A DNA stretch of 64,000 nucleotides from Mycobacteriales bacterium (lineage in GTDB: Bacteria > Actinomycetota > Actinomycetes > Mycobacteriales > CADCTP01), in contig DASYKU010000005.1 of the NCBI GenBank assembly GCA_035995165.1, positions 1 through 64,000 on the forward strand, in the 5' to 3' direction. Below the pieces are notes generated by a model. That model saw only the letters and a list, made by a program, of their open reading frames with translations, was not told the DNA's origin and ran no database searches. Both the position numbers and the translations under genes were made by a program. This document shows positions 1-8,197 of this stretch, piece after piece (within the stretch, counting starts at the first letter, position 1; each line of letters starts with the position of its first letter).

Positions 1-1136
1 CCGCCCTTGGTCTCGATGCCGAGGGACAGCGGGGTGACGTCGAGCAGCAGGACGTCCTTGACCTCGCCCTTGAGCACGCCGGCCTGCAGGGCCGCGCCGA
101 CGGCGACGACCTCGTCCGGGTTGACGCCCTTGTTGGGCTCCCGGCCGCCGGTCAGCTCGCGGACGACGTCGGTGACGGCCGGCATCCGGGTGGAGCCGCC
201 GACCAGCACGACGTGGTCGACCTTGCTGATGTCGATCTTAGAGTCGCGGATGACCTGCTGGAACGGGCCCTTGGTCCGGTCGAGCAGGGACTGGGTCAGC
301 CGCTGGAACTCCGAGCGCGACAGCGTCACGTCCAGGTGCAGCGGGCCGTCCGCACCCGCGGTGATGTACGGCAGGTTGATGCTCGTCGACTGCGCGCCGG
401 ACAGCTCGATCTTCGCCTTCTCCGCGGCCTCCTGCAGCCGCTGCATCGCCATCTTGTCCTTGGACAGGTCGATGCCGTTCTGCGCGTTGAACTTCTGCAC
501 CAGCCAGGCCACGACGGCCTGGTCCCAGTCGTCGCCGCCGAGGTGGTTGTCACCCGCGGTCGCCCGGACCTGGATCAGGCCCTCCTCGATCTCCAGCAGG
601 GACACGTCGAAGGTGCCGCCACCGAGGTCGAAGACCAGGATGGTCTGCTCCTTGTCGCCCTTGTCCAGCCCGTACGCCAGGGCGGCGGCGGTCGGCTCGT
701 TGATGATCCGCAGCACGTTGAGGCCCGCGATCGCGCCGGCCTCCTTGGTGGCCTGCCGCTGGGCGTCCTCGAAGTACGCCGGGACGGTGACCACCGCGTC
801 GGTGACCTCCTCGCCCAGGTACGCCTCCGCGTCCCGCTTGAGCTTCTGCAGCACGCGGGCGCTGATCTCCTGCGGGGTGTAGTTCTTGCCGTCGATCTCC
901 TGCTTCCAGTCGGTGCCGATGTGGCGCTTGACCGACCGGACGGTCCGATCCACGTTCGTGACAGCCTGGCGCTTGGCGACCTCGCCGACCAGGATCTCAC
1001 CGTTCTTGGCGAAGGCGACCACGGACGGCGTGGTCCGCGAGCCCTCCGCGTTGGCGATGACCGTGGGCTCGCCGCCCTCCAGGACGGCCACCACCGAGTT
1101 CGTGGTGCCGAGGTCGATGCCGACCGCTCGTGCCAT
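1..1136 (-). CDS. dnaK: Molecular chaperone DnaK (Hsp70), N-terminal part
   Basis: ATP-dependent cytosolic chaperone that folds and protects proteins together with DnaJ and GrpE. The gene runs off the left edge, so only about 378 of the usual ~620 residues are visible: the whole actin-like ATPase domain up to the start of the linker. Visible Hsp70 signatures are [11 protein letters not shown] at residue 6 onward, the phosphate-2 loop [12 protein letters not shown], and the adenosine motif [12 protein letters not shown], ending at SLGIETKGG. The ATG at 1136 follows a GGAAGGGA ribosome site. A HAIR-like element (1175-1195) lies upstream, so heat-shock control by HspR is likely. In actinomycetes dnaK is usually followed by grpE, dnaJ and hspR; those would lie outside the window. 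Confidence 0.98.
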   Translation of the reverse strand, partial: MARAVGIDLGTTNSVVAVLEGGEPTVIANAEGSRTTPSVVAFAKNGEILVGEVAKRQAVTNVDRTVRSVKRHIGTDWKQEIDGKNYTPQEISARVLQKLKRDAEAYLGEEVTDAVVTVPAYFEDAQRQATKEAGAIAGLNVLRIINEPTAAALAYGLDKGDKEQTILVFDLGGGTFDVSLLEIEEGLIQVRATAGDNHLGGDDWDQAVVAWLVQKFNAQNGIDLSKDKMAMQRLQEAAEKAKIELSGAQSTSINLPYITAGADGPLHLDVTLSRSEFQRLTQSLLDRTKGPFQQVIRDSKIDISKVDHVVLVGGSTRMPAVTDVVRELTGGREPNKGVNPDEVVAVGAALQAGVLKGEVKDVLLLDVTPLSLGIETKG

Positions 1137-1174
1137 TATTGGTCCCTTCCCGATGTACGTAGTGGAGCAGCAGA

Positions 1175-1195
1175 GCTGAGCGTACCCAACTCAAG
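1175..1195 (-). promoter_or_regulatory. HAIR-like HspR operator upstream of dnaK
   Basis: On the minus strand the site reads CTTGAGT, seven bases, then GCTCAGC, 39 bases upstream of the dnaK ATG. The known HAIR consensus is CTTGAGT-N7-ACTCAAG. The left half is perfect, the spacer has the right length, and the right half matches 4 of 7. This is the expected position for an HspR repressor site; the degenerate half makes the call moderate. Confidence 0.6.
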
Positions 1196-1257
1196 CTTTC
1201 TGCTCACACCAACGGGGACCCCCTATTGGATGTTCCCCGGCCGGGACCCTTTCCGGG

Positions 1258-2610
1258 CTAGCCGACCGGCGGAAGGACCAAGGAACCTTCTGGGGCCGGG
1301 ATCCGCAGCACGAACCGCGCCCCGGCCGCCGCGTCCTCGCAGGTCAGATCGCCACCGTGGGCGCGGGCGACGGCCCGGGCGATCGGCAGCCCGAGCCCGT
1401 TGCCGCCCGGCCCGGTCTCCAGCCGGACGAACCGCTCGAAGACCCGGTCCCGGTCGGCCGGCGGCACGCCGGGGCCGTCGTCGGTGACCTCGACCCAGAC
1501 CTGACCGGCCTCCCGCCGTACGGACAGCAGGACGTGGGTGCCCTCCCGGCGGGCGTTGTCGGCCAGGTTGGTCAGCACCCGGGTCAGCTGTTCGGCGTCC
1601 CCGGTGACCGGCGCCGGACCGGCCGCCCAGGTCCGCACGTCCGCCCCGAGCAGCCGCTGCGAACCGGCCACGTCGGCGGCCAGCGCCGTCAGGTCGACCG
1701 GCTGCCGGCGCAGCTCGGCGGCCGGGTCGGTGCCGTCGAGCCGGGCCATCAGCAGCAGGTCGTCGACCAGCCGGCCGGCCCGGCGGGCCTCCCGCACCAT
1801 CGCCACCAGCCGGCGCTCCCGCTCGGCCCGGCCCGGGTCGTCGCGCAGCAGCGAGTCCGCGGTCGCGATCACCCCGGCCACCGGCGTCCGGAGGTCGTGC
1901 GAGGCGTCCGCGACGAACGCGCGCATCCGCAGCTCCGAGGCCTCCAGCGCGTCCAGCATCCCGTCCAGGGCGACCGCCGTCCGGCCCAGGTCGGTGCCCG
2001 CCCGGGTCGGGCGCAGCCGCTCGCCGCGGCTGCCGGCGGCGATCCGGCCGGCCACCGCGGCCATCCGGGTCAGCGGGGCCAGCGCGCCCGAGACCACCTT
2101 GGTCAGCAGCAGCCCGGTGACCGCGAGCATCCCGGCCCCGGCGATCCACTCGACCGTCCGGAGCTGGCCGAGCGTGTGCACGATCTCGCCGTCGTCGGCC
2201 GACAGCGTGAGCGTGCCCGGGGTCAGCGGCAGCGTCGCGGTCAGCACGCCGTTCTGGGTCGTCACCGCCACGGCCGAGGTGTCGGTCCCGGGCCGGGGTG
2301 GGCGCGGGCCCGGGCGGCCGCCGCCACCACCGAACGGCGGGAAGTTGCGGCCGTACACCTCGGCGCTGCCGTCCCGGACCACCGCGGTGATGCCCTGGCC
2401 GGTGAGCCGGTCGGCCAGGTCCTGGTCGGTGTAGCCGCGGCCGGCCAGCAGCTGGGCGAAGCCGGCCCGCTCGGTCAGCCGGTCCCGCAGGTCGGCGTGC
2501 AGCCGGGCCGCCAGCACGGCGTTGACCAGCAGCCCGAGCCCGACCAGGGCGACGGTCATCAGCCCCAGCACCGCGACGACCACCCGCAACCGCAGCGACG
2601 GGGTCCTCAT
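1258..2610 (-). CDS. Two-component sensor histidine kinase (HisKA/HATPase_c)
   Basis: Membrane sensor kinase, 450 residues. A transmembrane helix lies near residues 9-33, followed by an extracytoplasmic sensor of about 110 residues that holds a Gly/Pro-rich stretch (FGGGGGRPGPRPPRPG), a second helix near 153-173, a HAMP-like linker, the dimerisation/phosphoacceptor box DASHDLRTP with His238, and an ATPase domain with N box (NLADNARR), G1 box DDGPGVP and G2 box GNGLGLPIA. The ATG at 2610 overlaps the stop of the upstream response regulator by four bases (ATGA), so the two are translationally coupled. The signal sensed is unknown. The divergent secreted protein at 3352 is a plausible target or partner. 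Confidence 0.94.
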   Translation of the reverse strand: MRTPSLRLRVVVAVLGLMTVALVGLGLLVNAVLAARLHADLRDRLTERAGFAQLLAGRGYTDQDLADRLTGQGITAVVRDGSAEVYGRNFPPFGGGGGRPGPRPPRPGTDTSAVAVTTQNGVLTATLPLTPGTLTLSADDGEIVHTLGQLRTVEWIAGAGMLAVTGLLLTKVVSGALAPLTRMAAVAGRIAAGSRGERLRPTRAGTDLGRTAVALDGMLDALEASELRMRAFVADASHDLRTPVAGVIATADSLLRDDPGRAERERRLVAMVREARRAGRLVDDLLLMARLDGTDPAAELRRQPVDLTALAADVAGSQRLLGADVRTWAAGPAPVTGDAEQLTRVLTNLADNARREGTHVLLSVRREAGQVWVEVTDDGPGVPPADRDRVFERFVRLETGPGGNGLGLPIARAVARAHGGDLTCEDAAAGARFVLRIPAPEGSLVLPPVG

Positions 2611-3281
2611 GCTCTTGCCTCGACCCGGTAGCCGACGCCGCGGACGGTGTGGACCAGGCGGGGTCCGTGCGCCTCCAGCTTGCGGCGCAGCGCGCTGACG
2701 TGCGCCTCGACCAGGTTGGGGTCGAACTCGTCGTACCCCCAGACCTGGGTCAGGATCTGCGTCTTGGACAGCACCCGCCCCCGGTTGCGGACCAGGTACG
2801 ACAGCAGCCGCAGCTCGGTCGCGGTCAGCGGCACCACCTCGCCGGCCACCGCGACCCGGCCCGCGTCCTCGTCCAGCACGAGCGGCCCCACCTCCACCGT
2901 CGGCGACACCAGCCGGCCGGTCCGCCGCAGCACCGCCCGCAGCCGGGCCACCAGCTCGGCCAGCACGAACGGCTTGACCAGGTAGTCGTCCGCGCCGACG
3001 GCGAAGCCGGCCAGCCGGTCGGCGACCGCGTCCCGCGCGGTCACGAACAGCACCGCCGCCTCGCCGAGCTCGCGCAGCCGCCGGGCCAGCGCGAGCCCGT
3101 CCGGGCCGGGCAGGCTGATGTCCAGGACCGCCGCGTCCGGCCGGAACCGGGCCACCGCGGCGTCCAGGTCACGGCCGTCGGCGGCGGCGAGCACGACGAA
3201 GCCGGCCGCTTCCAGGGCGGCCGCGACCGCGTCCCGGAGGGCCGGTTCGTCCTCGACGACCAGGACGCGGGCAGCGGTCAC
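2607..3281 (-). CDS. OmpR/PhoB-family response regulator
   Basis: 224 residues. The receiver domain (about 1-115) has the acidic pocket VEDEP near residue 9, phosphoacceptor Asp54 in the motif VLDISLPG, the conserved Thr in FVTARD and Lys in YLVKPF. The C-terminal winged helix (about 125-224) has the OmpR signature LTATELRLLSYLVRNRGRV followed by the recognition region VEAHVSALRRKLE. It is the partner of the overlapping kinase gene downstream. It is divergent from the DUF5666-like gene at 3352, with about 70 bases between the two starts, so it may control that promoter. Confidence 0.95.
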   Translation of the reverse strand: MTAARVLVVEDEPALRDAVAAALEAAGFVVLAAADGRDLDAAVARFRPDAAVLDISLPGPDGLALARRLRELGEAAVLFVTARDAVADRLAGFAVGADDYLVKPFVLAELVARLRAVLRRTGRLVSPTVEVGPLVLDEDAGRVAVAGEVVPLTATELRLLSYLVRNRGRVLSKTQILTQVWGYDEFDPNLVEAHVSALRRKLEAHGPRLVHTVRGVGYRVEARA

Positions 3282-3351
3282 CCTTCGGAGTGTCCGGCCG
3301 GTGGCTGTGGGTTTGCTGAACTTCAGCCCGTCTTCAGGTAGGAGGCGCAGC

Positions 3352-3969
3352 GTGGACCGCGTGAACCCAGAAAACCCTGACTACGTCTCCGGCCCCGCCG
3401 GACCACCGTACGGATCCCCGCCGCCGCGCCGGACCGGGCGGCGGCTGGCGCTGGCGGGCGTCGCGGCCGTGGTGCTCGCGGTCGGCGGCGTCGCCGTGGC
3501 CCAGGCCGCCACCTCCAGCGCGCCGTCCCCGTCCGCGAGCCCGTCACCCGGCTCGTCGGCCTCGCCCGGTGCGCCGGAGCGCGGTCCGCGCGACCGCTCC
3601 CCGTTCCTGGCCGGCACGGTCGTGTCGGCGTCCGGCGGCACGATCACGGTCACCGACTTCCAGGGCTTCCAGCGGACCATCCACACCTCGTCCTCGACCA
3701 CGTACTCCGACGGGCTGACCGCGACCCCGGCCGCCGGCACCAAGATCGTCGCCGAGGGCACGGTCGACTCGGACAAGACATCGCTCGAGGCGACCAAGGT
3801 CGGCAAGCTGCCGGACCGGGCCGAGGGCGGCCCCGGCCGCGGCTTCCCGGGCGGCCCCCGCGGGCGGCACCACGACGGCGACAAGGACGGCCCGTCCGGC
3901 TCGGCCACCCCGTCGCCGGGCACGCCGTCGCCCAGCAGCCCCTCGCCGAGCCCGAGCGCGACGAGCTGA
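3352..3969 (+). CDS. Membrane-anchored or secreted DUF5666-like protein
   Basis: 205 residues starting at GTG 3352, chosen because AGGAGG sits six bases upstream. After a short cytoplasmic Pro-rich head there is one hydrophobic segment (about residues 30-50), then a Ser/Pro/Ala linker, a compact beta-rich core (about 80-150, pattern GTVVSASGGTITVTDFQG ... VAEGTVDSDKTSLEATKV) like the OB-like DUF5666 fold, and a disordered Gly/Arg/His then Ser/Pro tail. Function unknown; DUF5666 proteins are usually exported. It is divergent from an OmpR-type two-component system, a common arrangement for a regulated exported protein. A smaller relative in style lies at 62233. Confidence 0.75.
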   Translation: MDRVNPENPDYVSGPAGPPYGSPPPRRTGRRLALAGVAAVVLAVGGVAVAQAATSSAPSPSASPSPGSSASPGAPERGPRDRSPFLAGTVVSASGGTITVTDFQGFQRTIHTSSSTTYSDGLTATPAAGTKIVAEGTVDSDKTSLEATKVGKLPDRAEGGPGRGFPGGPRGRHHDGDKDGPSGSATPSPGTPSPSSPSPSPSATS

Positions 3970-3986
3970 CCCTTCTCCGCCCGAGG

Positions 3987-4022
3987 CCGCGGCGTCTCCA
4001 CCCCAGGGTGGAGACGCCGCGG
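3987..4022. terminator. Perfect 17-bp inverted repeat, probable terminator
   Basis: Two 17-base arms (3987-4003 and 4006-4022) are perfectly complementary with only CA between them. It lies 18 bases after the stop of the DUF5666-like gene and 59 bases before the next start. There is no T-run, as is usual for actinomycete hairpins. A transcription terminator is the simplest reading; an operator for the gene at 4081 is also possible. Confidence 0.65.
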
Positions 4023-4080
4023 TCGCACGTTCCACCTCTCACCCGATTCGCGTCGTCGTCCGCGACGGCACCGTCGGAGC

Positions 4081-4590
4081 ATGACCACGAACGAGTACCT
4101 CCTCAACGTCGCGCTCCTCGTCTGGATCCTCTGGTCCAACCTGGGCACGCACCGGCTGACCCCGCGCCGGGTGCTGCTGCCGATGGCGATCGCCGCCGTC
4201 GTCGGCGGGTCGTACCTGCGCGGCACCCCGACCGGCGGCAACGACCTGGCGCTGGAGCTGGTGGGCCTCGGCGCCGGCGCCGCGCTCGGCATCGTGGCCG
4301 CGCTGCTGGTCCGGGTCCGCCGGACCACCGAGGGCGTGCTGACCACGGCGGGCGCCCCGTTCGCGCTGCTCTGGATCGTCGTGATCGGCGGCCGGATGCT
4401 GTTCGCGTACGGCAGTGACCACTGGTTCGGCGACGCGATCGTCCGGTTCTCCCTCGACCACCGGATCACCGCCGCCGGCGCCTGGACCGCGGCGTTCGTA
4501 CTGATGGCGCTGGCCATGATCGTGACCCGGGTGGCGATCACCGGGGTGGCCGCCGCCCGCGCGCGCAGCGAGCTCGCCCTCGCGGCGTAA
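4081..4590 (+). CDS. Small integral membrane protein, upstream of a two-component system
   Basis: 169 residues with four to five predicted transmembrane helices (about 7-22, 30-47, 55-77, 95-115 and 130-158) and short charged loops; ends with an Ala/Arg-rich tail. I do not recognise a named family with certainty; the architecture resembles the DUF1453/CcdC-like group. Its stop is followed nine bases later by the histidine kinase GTG at 4600, so it is very likely co-transcribed with, and may provide sensory input for, the kinase/regulator pair. Confidence 0.8.
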   Translation: MTTNEYLLNVALLVWILWSNLGTHRLTPRRVLLPMAIAAVVGGSYLRGTPTGGNDLALELVGLGAGAALGIVAALLVRVRRTTEGVLTTAGAPFALLWIVVIGGRMLFAYGSDHWFGDAIVRFSLDHRITAAGAWTAAFVLMALAMIVTRVAITGVAAARARSELALAA

Positions 4591-4599
4591 GGAAATACA

Positions 4600-5745
4600 G
4601 TGCCGGTCATGCGGACGAGGTCGGTCGACCCCCAGCAGCTGCTGGTGGTCGCCGGCCTGGTCGCGGCGGTCGCGATCGTCGTCTCGTCGCTGTTCGCCGG
4701 CCTGCCGTCCGGCACCACCCGGGCCACCGCGACCGTCGCGCTGACCGTCCTCGGGCTCGGGCTGTGGGCGGTGGTGCTCCGGCGCCGGGTCCGCGCCGTC
4801 CCGATCCGGGCCGCCTGCCTGGTCGGCACCGGGCTGTGCGGCGCCGCCCTCGACCTGCTCCGGCCGGCCGGGCCCGGCTTCATCCTGGCGTACATGGCGG
4901 TGGCCGCGGTCGCCGTCGCGCTGCCCCGCCGGGTCGCGCTCGGCTGCGGGGCGGTGGTGCTGACCGCGGCCGCGAGCGCGGAGGCGTACGAGTCGGACCA
5001 TCCGGTCGGCGCGGCGCTGACGCTGGTCTCCGGCGGCGCCTTCTTCTTCGTCTGCGCGACGCTGGCCGCGATCAGCCGGGACGCCCGGGCCCAGGCCGAG
5101 GCGCTGGTCGCGCAGGAGGCCGCCACCCGCGGCGCCCGGGAGGAGGCGGCCCGGCTGGCCGAGCGCGGCCGGCTGGCCCGGGAGCTGCACGACGTGCTCG
5201 CGCACACGCTGTCCGGGCTGGCCGTCCAGCTCGAGGGCGCCCGCCTGCTGGCCGCGAAGACGGACGCCGACCCGCGGCTGACCGCGCAGATCGACGGCGC
5301 CGGCAAGCTCGCCCGCGACGGCATGGCCAGTGCCCGCAACGCCATCGACACCCTGCGCGGCCAGCTGCTGCCCGGGCCGGCGGACCTGCCGGCGCTGATC
5401 GAGCAGGCCGGCCTCCCGGTCCGGTACGAGGTGACCGGCGAGCCCCGCCCACTGCCGGCCGACGCCGCGCTGGCGGTCTACCGGACCGTGCAGGAAGCGC
5501 TGACCAACGCGACCAGGTACGGCGGGACCGGGGTCAAGGCGACCGTCGCCCTGCGCTGGTCCCCGTCCGAGGTCGTCGCCGAGGTCGTCGACGCCGGCGG
5601 CGACCGGGTGCCGGCCGACCTGCCCTCCGGCGGGTACGGCCTGGCCGGGCTGGCCGAGCGGGCCGCGCTGGCCGGCGGCCGGGTCGACGCCGGCCCGACC
5701 GCCGACGGCTGGCGCGTCACCATCACCCTGCCGGTGCCGGCGTGA
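4600..5745 (+). CDS. NarL-type sensor histidine kinase (HisKA_3)
   Basis: 381 residues from GTG 4600, which has AAGGA six bases upstream (ATG 4609 is an alternative). The first ~150 residues are five or six hydrophobic helices; a coiled region follows (about 160-185, Ala/Glu/Arg-rich), then the HisKA_3 box RELHDVLAHTLSG with His197, then an ATPase domain with N box VQEALTNATRYG and G box GYGLAGLAERA. The family phosphorylates a LuxR/NarL-type regulator, here the one at 5840. The C-terminus (LPVPA, TGA at 5743-5745) lies inside the first copy of a tandem repeat that has pushed the regulator start about 98 bases downstream. Confidence 0.93.
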   Translation: MPVMRTRSVDPQQLLVVAGLVAAVAIVVSSLFAGLPSGTTRATATVALTVLGLGLWAVVLRRRVRAVPIRAACLVGTGLCGAALDLLRPAGPGFILAYMAVAAVAVALPRRVALGCGAVVLTAAASAEAYESDHPVGAALTLVSGGAFFFVCATLAAISRDARAQAEALVAQEAATRGAREEAARLAERGRLARELHDVLAHTLSGLAVQLEGARLLAAKTDADPRLTAQIDGAGKLARDGMASARNAIDTLRGQLLPGPADLPALIEQAGLPVRYEVTGEPRPLPADAALAVYRTVQEALTNATRYGGTGVKATVALRWSPSEVVAEVVDAGGDRVPADLPSGGYGLAGLAERAALAGGRVDAGPTADGWRVTITLPVPA

Positions 5746-5867
5746 TCCGGGTACCGGTCGCCGACGACCGTCGCCGCACCGTCGCCCCCGCCGGTGCCCG
5801 CGTGATCCGGGCCCGGGTCGCCGACCTGCCGGTGCCGGCGTGATCCGGGTCCTGGTCGCCGACGACC
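5728..5867 (+). repeat. Triplicated kinase-stop/regulator-start junction
   Basis: Three direct copies of a ~42-base unit that spans the end of the histidine kinase and the start of the response regulator: copy A 5728-5769, copy B about 5788-5829 (more diverged), copy C 5826-5867. A and C differ at only two of 42 positions. Each contains the overlapping stop/start GTGATCCGGG. Collapsing A onto C would restore a simple four-base GTGA overlap between kinase and regulator, so the repeat is an insertion by tandem duplication. Confidence 0.9.
5742..5843 (+). CDS. 33-codon relay ORF created by the junction repeat
   Basis: Opens at GTG 5742, whose last two bases begin the kinase stop (TGA 5743-5745), and closes with TGA 5841-5843, which overlaps the regulator start GTG 5840. 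The peptide begins like the regulator (MIRVPVADD versus MIRVLVADD) and ends like the kinase (LPVPA), as expected of a duplicated junction. It probably has no function of its own but would carry ribosomes across the inserted 98 bases and keep the two real genes translationally coupled. Whether it is translated is unknown. Confidence 0.35.
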   Translation: MIRVPVADDRRRTVAPAGARVIRARVADLPVPA

Positions 5868-6487
5868 AGAAGGTCGTACGGGACGGGCTGGCGCTGATGC
5901 TCGGCCTGCTCGACGGCATCGAGGTGATCGGCACCGCGATCGACGGCGCCGACGCCGTCCGGCAGGCCGTCGCCGCGGACCCGGACGTGGTGCTGATGGA
6001 CCTCAACATGCCGACGATGGACGGCGTGGAGGCGACCCGGGCGCTGGCGGCGAAGGGGGTCCGGGCCCGGGTCGTGGTGCTCACGACGTACTCCGACGAC
6101 GACTGGGTGTTCCGGGCCCTGCAGGCCGGCGCCCGCGGCTTCCTCACCAAGGACGCCGGCGCGGAGGAGATCCGGCAGGCGATCGCGGCGGTCGCGGCCG
6201 GCGACGCCCAGCTCGACCCGTCCGTGCAGCGCCGGCTGCTGGACGCGCTGACCGCCGGCGCCCGCATCGGCGTGCCGGACCGACCGGCGGACGGCCTCAC
6301 CGCCCGCGAGGAGGAGGTCCTGGCCGTGGTGGCCGAGGGCCTGTCCAACGCCGAGGTCGCCGCCCGCCTGCACGTCTCCGAGGCCACCGTGAAGACCCAC
6401 GTCCACCACCTGCTGACCAAGACCGGCGCCCGCGACCGCGCCGCCCTCGTCACCTACGCCTTCCGCACCGGCCGTGCGGGAGGATGA
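5840..6487 (+). CDS. NarL/LuxR-family response regulator
   Basis: 215 residues. Receiver domain with VADDQ near residue 5, phosphoacceptor Asp54 in VVLMDLNMP, Thr in VVLTTYSDD and Lys in FLTKDAG; C-terminal LuxR helix-turn-helix with LTAREEEVLAVVAEGLSN and ATVKTHVHHLLTKTG (about 150-205). Output partner of the kinase at 4600. The GTG at 5840 overlaps the stop of the relay ORF. Targets are not evident; autoregulation and control of the membrane protein at 4081 are the usual possibilities. Confidence 0.95.
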   Translation: MIRVLVADDQKVVRDGLALMLGLLDGIEVIGTAIDGADAVRQAVAADPDVVLMDLNMPTMDGVEATRALAAKGVRARVVVLTTYSDDDWVFRALQAGARGFLTKDAGAEEIRQAIAAVAAGDAQLDPSVQRRLLDALTAGARIGVPDRPADGLTAREEEVLAVVAEGLSNAEVAARLHVSEATVKTHVHHLLTKTGARDRAALVTYAFRTGRAGG

Positions 6488-6518
6488 CCCTGTCTTTGCC
6501 GAGGGAGGGAGACCCCAG

Positions 6519-7205
6519 GTGCAGGTCCAGGTACGACATCAGCCGTCGTTCGCGGTCGCCCGGTGCCTGCTCGCGCCGGGGGAGCCGGTCCGGGTCGAAT
6601 CGGGGGCGATGCTCGCGACCTCCTGGGGCGTGCAGCTCGAGGCGTCGATGCAGGGCGGCATGTTCGGCGGGCTCAAGCGGGCCGCCCTCGGTGGGGAGTC
6701 GCTGTTCGTCACCACGTACACGGCCCCGCAGGGCGGCGGCTGGGTCGATGTCGCGGCCAACCTGCCCGGCGACGTCGTCACGGTGAGCGTGACCCCGGAG
6801 CGGCCGTTCTTCATCACCCGCGGCTGCTGGATCGCCAACTCGCACGGCGTGGAGATCCAGACCCGCTGGGGCGGCGCGCAGAACCTGTTCGGCGGCGAGG
6901 GCGGCTTCGTCATCCAGGCCACCGGGCAGGGCGACGTCGTGCTCGGCGCGTACGGCGCGGTCGACACGCTCGACCTCGCGCCCGGCGAGGCCGTCACGGT
7001 CGACTCCGGCCACGTGGTCGCGTACGACGCGGGCGTCCAAACCCGGCTCCGCCGCGCAGTCGAGGGCCGCTCGATCCAGTCGCTGACGTCCGGCGAGGGC
7101 TTCGTCTTCGACTTCGCCGGCCCGGGCCGCGTCATGATCCAGGCCCGCAACCCCCGCGCCCTGGTCGAGTGGCTGACGAACGAGCTCCCGTTCTCCCGCA
7201 ACTAA
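6519..7205 (+). CDS. AIM24-family (TIGR00266-like) protein
   Basis: 228 residues from GTG 6519, chosen because a GAGGGAGGGAG ribosome site (6501-6511) lies just upstream and the family N-terminus (VQVRHQPSFAVARCLL) begins there; the longer reading from 6474 would overlap the regulator gene. The protein is a beta-rich AIM24 fold with the repeated Gly pattern SGAMLATSW, QGGMFGGLKRAALGGES, and GTGDVVLGAYGAV-like motif. Bacterial members are soluble, of unknown role; yeast AIM24 is mitochondrial. No signal peptide or membrane helix is seen. It starts 31 bases after the response regulator and may be in the same transcript. Confidence 0.85.
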   Translation: MQVQVRHQPSFAVARCLLAPGEPVRVESGAMLATSWGVQLEASMQGGMFGGLKRAALGGESLFVTTYTAPQGGGWVDVAANLPGDVVTVSVTPERPFFITRGCWIANSHGVEIQTRWGGAQNLFGGEGGFVIQATGQGDVVLGAYGAVDTLDLAPGEAVTVDSGHVVAYDAGVQTRLRRAVEGRSIQSLTSGEGFVFDFAGPGRVMIQARNPRALVEWLTNELPFSRN

Positions 7206-7215
7206 TGTGGCAGGC

Positions 7216-8067
7216 ATGGACATCGGTATCGGACTGCCCACACCCCTGCGGGTCGACGGACCGGCGGTCGCCGCCTGGGCCCGCCGGGCCGAGGAGCGCG
7301 GCTTCAGCGCGCTCGCCACGATCGATCGGCTCGTCTACCCGAACTACGACTCGCTGACGGCGCTGGCCGCGGCGGCCGGGGCGACGAGCCGGATCGGCCT
7401 GTTCACCGACATCCTGCTGGCCCCGGCGTACCAGCCGATGTGGCTGACCAAGGTGACCGGCAGCCTGCATGCGCTCTCCGGCGGCCGGCTCACCCTCGGC
7501 CTCGGCGTCGGCGGGCGGGAGGACGACTTCGTCGCCGCCGACCGGCCGTACGAGGAACGTGGCCGGTTGATGGACGAGACGCTGGAGATCCTGCACCGGG
7601 GCTGGGCCGGCGAGCCGGTCGCGGGCGGCGAGTTCGCGATCACCCCGGAGGTCCCGGGCGGGCGGGTGCCGATCCTGGTCGGCGGCAACGGCAAGGCCGC
7701 GATCCGGCGCACGCTCCGCTGGGGCGCGGGCTGGACCATCGGCGGGGCGTCGCCGCAGCAGGCGGCCGAGCCCGCGGCGGCGATCCGGCAGGCCTGGAAG
7801 GAGGCCGGCCGGGACGGCGAGCCGCGGCTGGCGGCGCTGACCTACTTCGGGTTCGGCGACGACGAGGCCCTCGCCACCGCGCTCCGCACCTACTACGGCT
7901 TCCTCGGCGACGTGGCCGAGTACGTCGTGCAGAACGCCGTCCGGACACCGGCCGAGGCCAAGCAGCGGGCCCGGGACTTCGCCGACGCCGGCTTCACCGA
8001 GCTCATGTTCGACCCGACCCTGGCCGACCCGGACCAGGTCGACCGGCTCGCGGACGCGGTCCTCTAG
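7216..8067 (+). CDS. LLM-class flavin-dependent oxidoreductase
   Basis: 283 residues from ATG 7216 (GTG 7207 is an in-frame alternative; there is no clear ribosome site for either). Bacterial luciferase-like TIM barrel: N-terminal MDIGIGLPTP, WARRAEERGFSALATIDRL, then LTLGLGVGGREDDF and the conserved VPILVGGNGKAAIRRTLRWG. Members use FMN or cofactor F420 to oxidise or reduce small organic molecules; substrate cannot be told here. It begins ten bases after the AIM24 gene and is probably co-transcribed. Confidence 0.88.
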   Translation: MDIGIGLPTPLRVDGPAVAAWARRAEERGFSALATIDRLVYPNYDSLTALAAAAGATSRIGLFTDILLAPAYQPMWLTKVTGSLHALSGGRLTLGLGVGGREDDFVAADRPYEERGRLMDETLEILHRGWAGEPVAGGEFAITPEVPGGRVPILVGGNGKAAIRRTLRWGAGWTIGGASPQQAAEPAAAIRQAWKEAGRDGEPRLAALTYFGFGDDEALATALRTYYGFLGDVAEYVVQNAVRTPAEAKQRARDFADAGFTELMFDPTLADPDQVDRLADAVL

Positions 8068-8197
8068 CCCGGTGTGATGCGGGACGCTGCCTACGCCGGG
8101 GCGGCGCTCCGACGTGGGAGGCTCCGGCGGAGGCCCGTCAGGCGAAGCAAGTTACTCGCCGGTAGAGTCGGGCTTCCCCAGGTTGGAGGAGGGGTCC

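Noticed and set aside
7-882. Long plus-strand open frame opposite dnaK
   Set aside because: Antisense shadow of a well-identified gene; high GC produces open frames on all strands.
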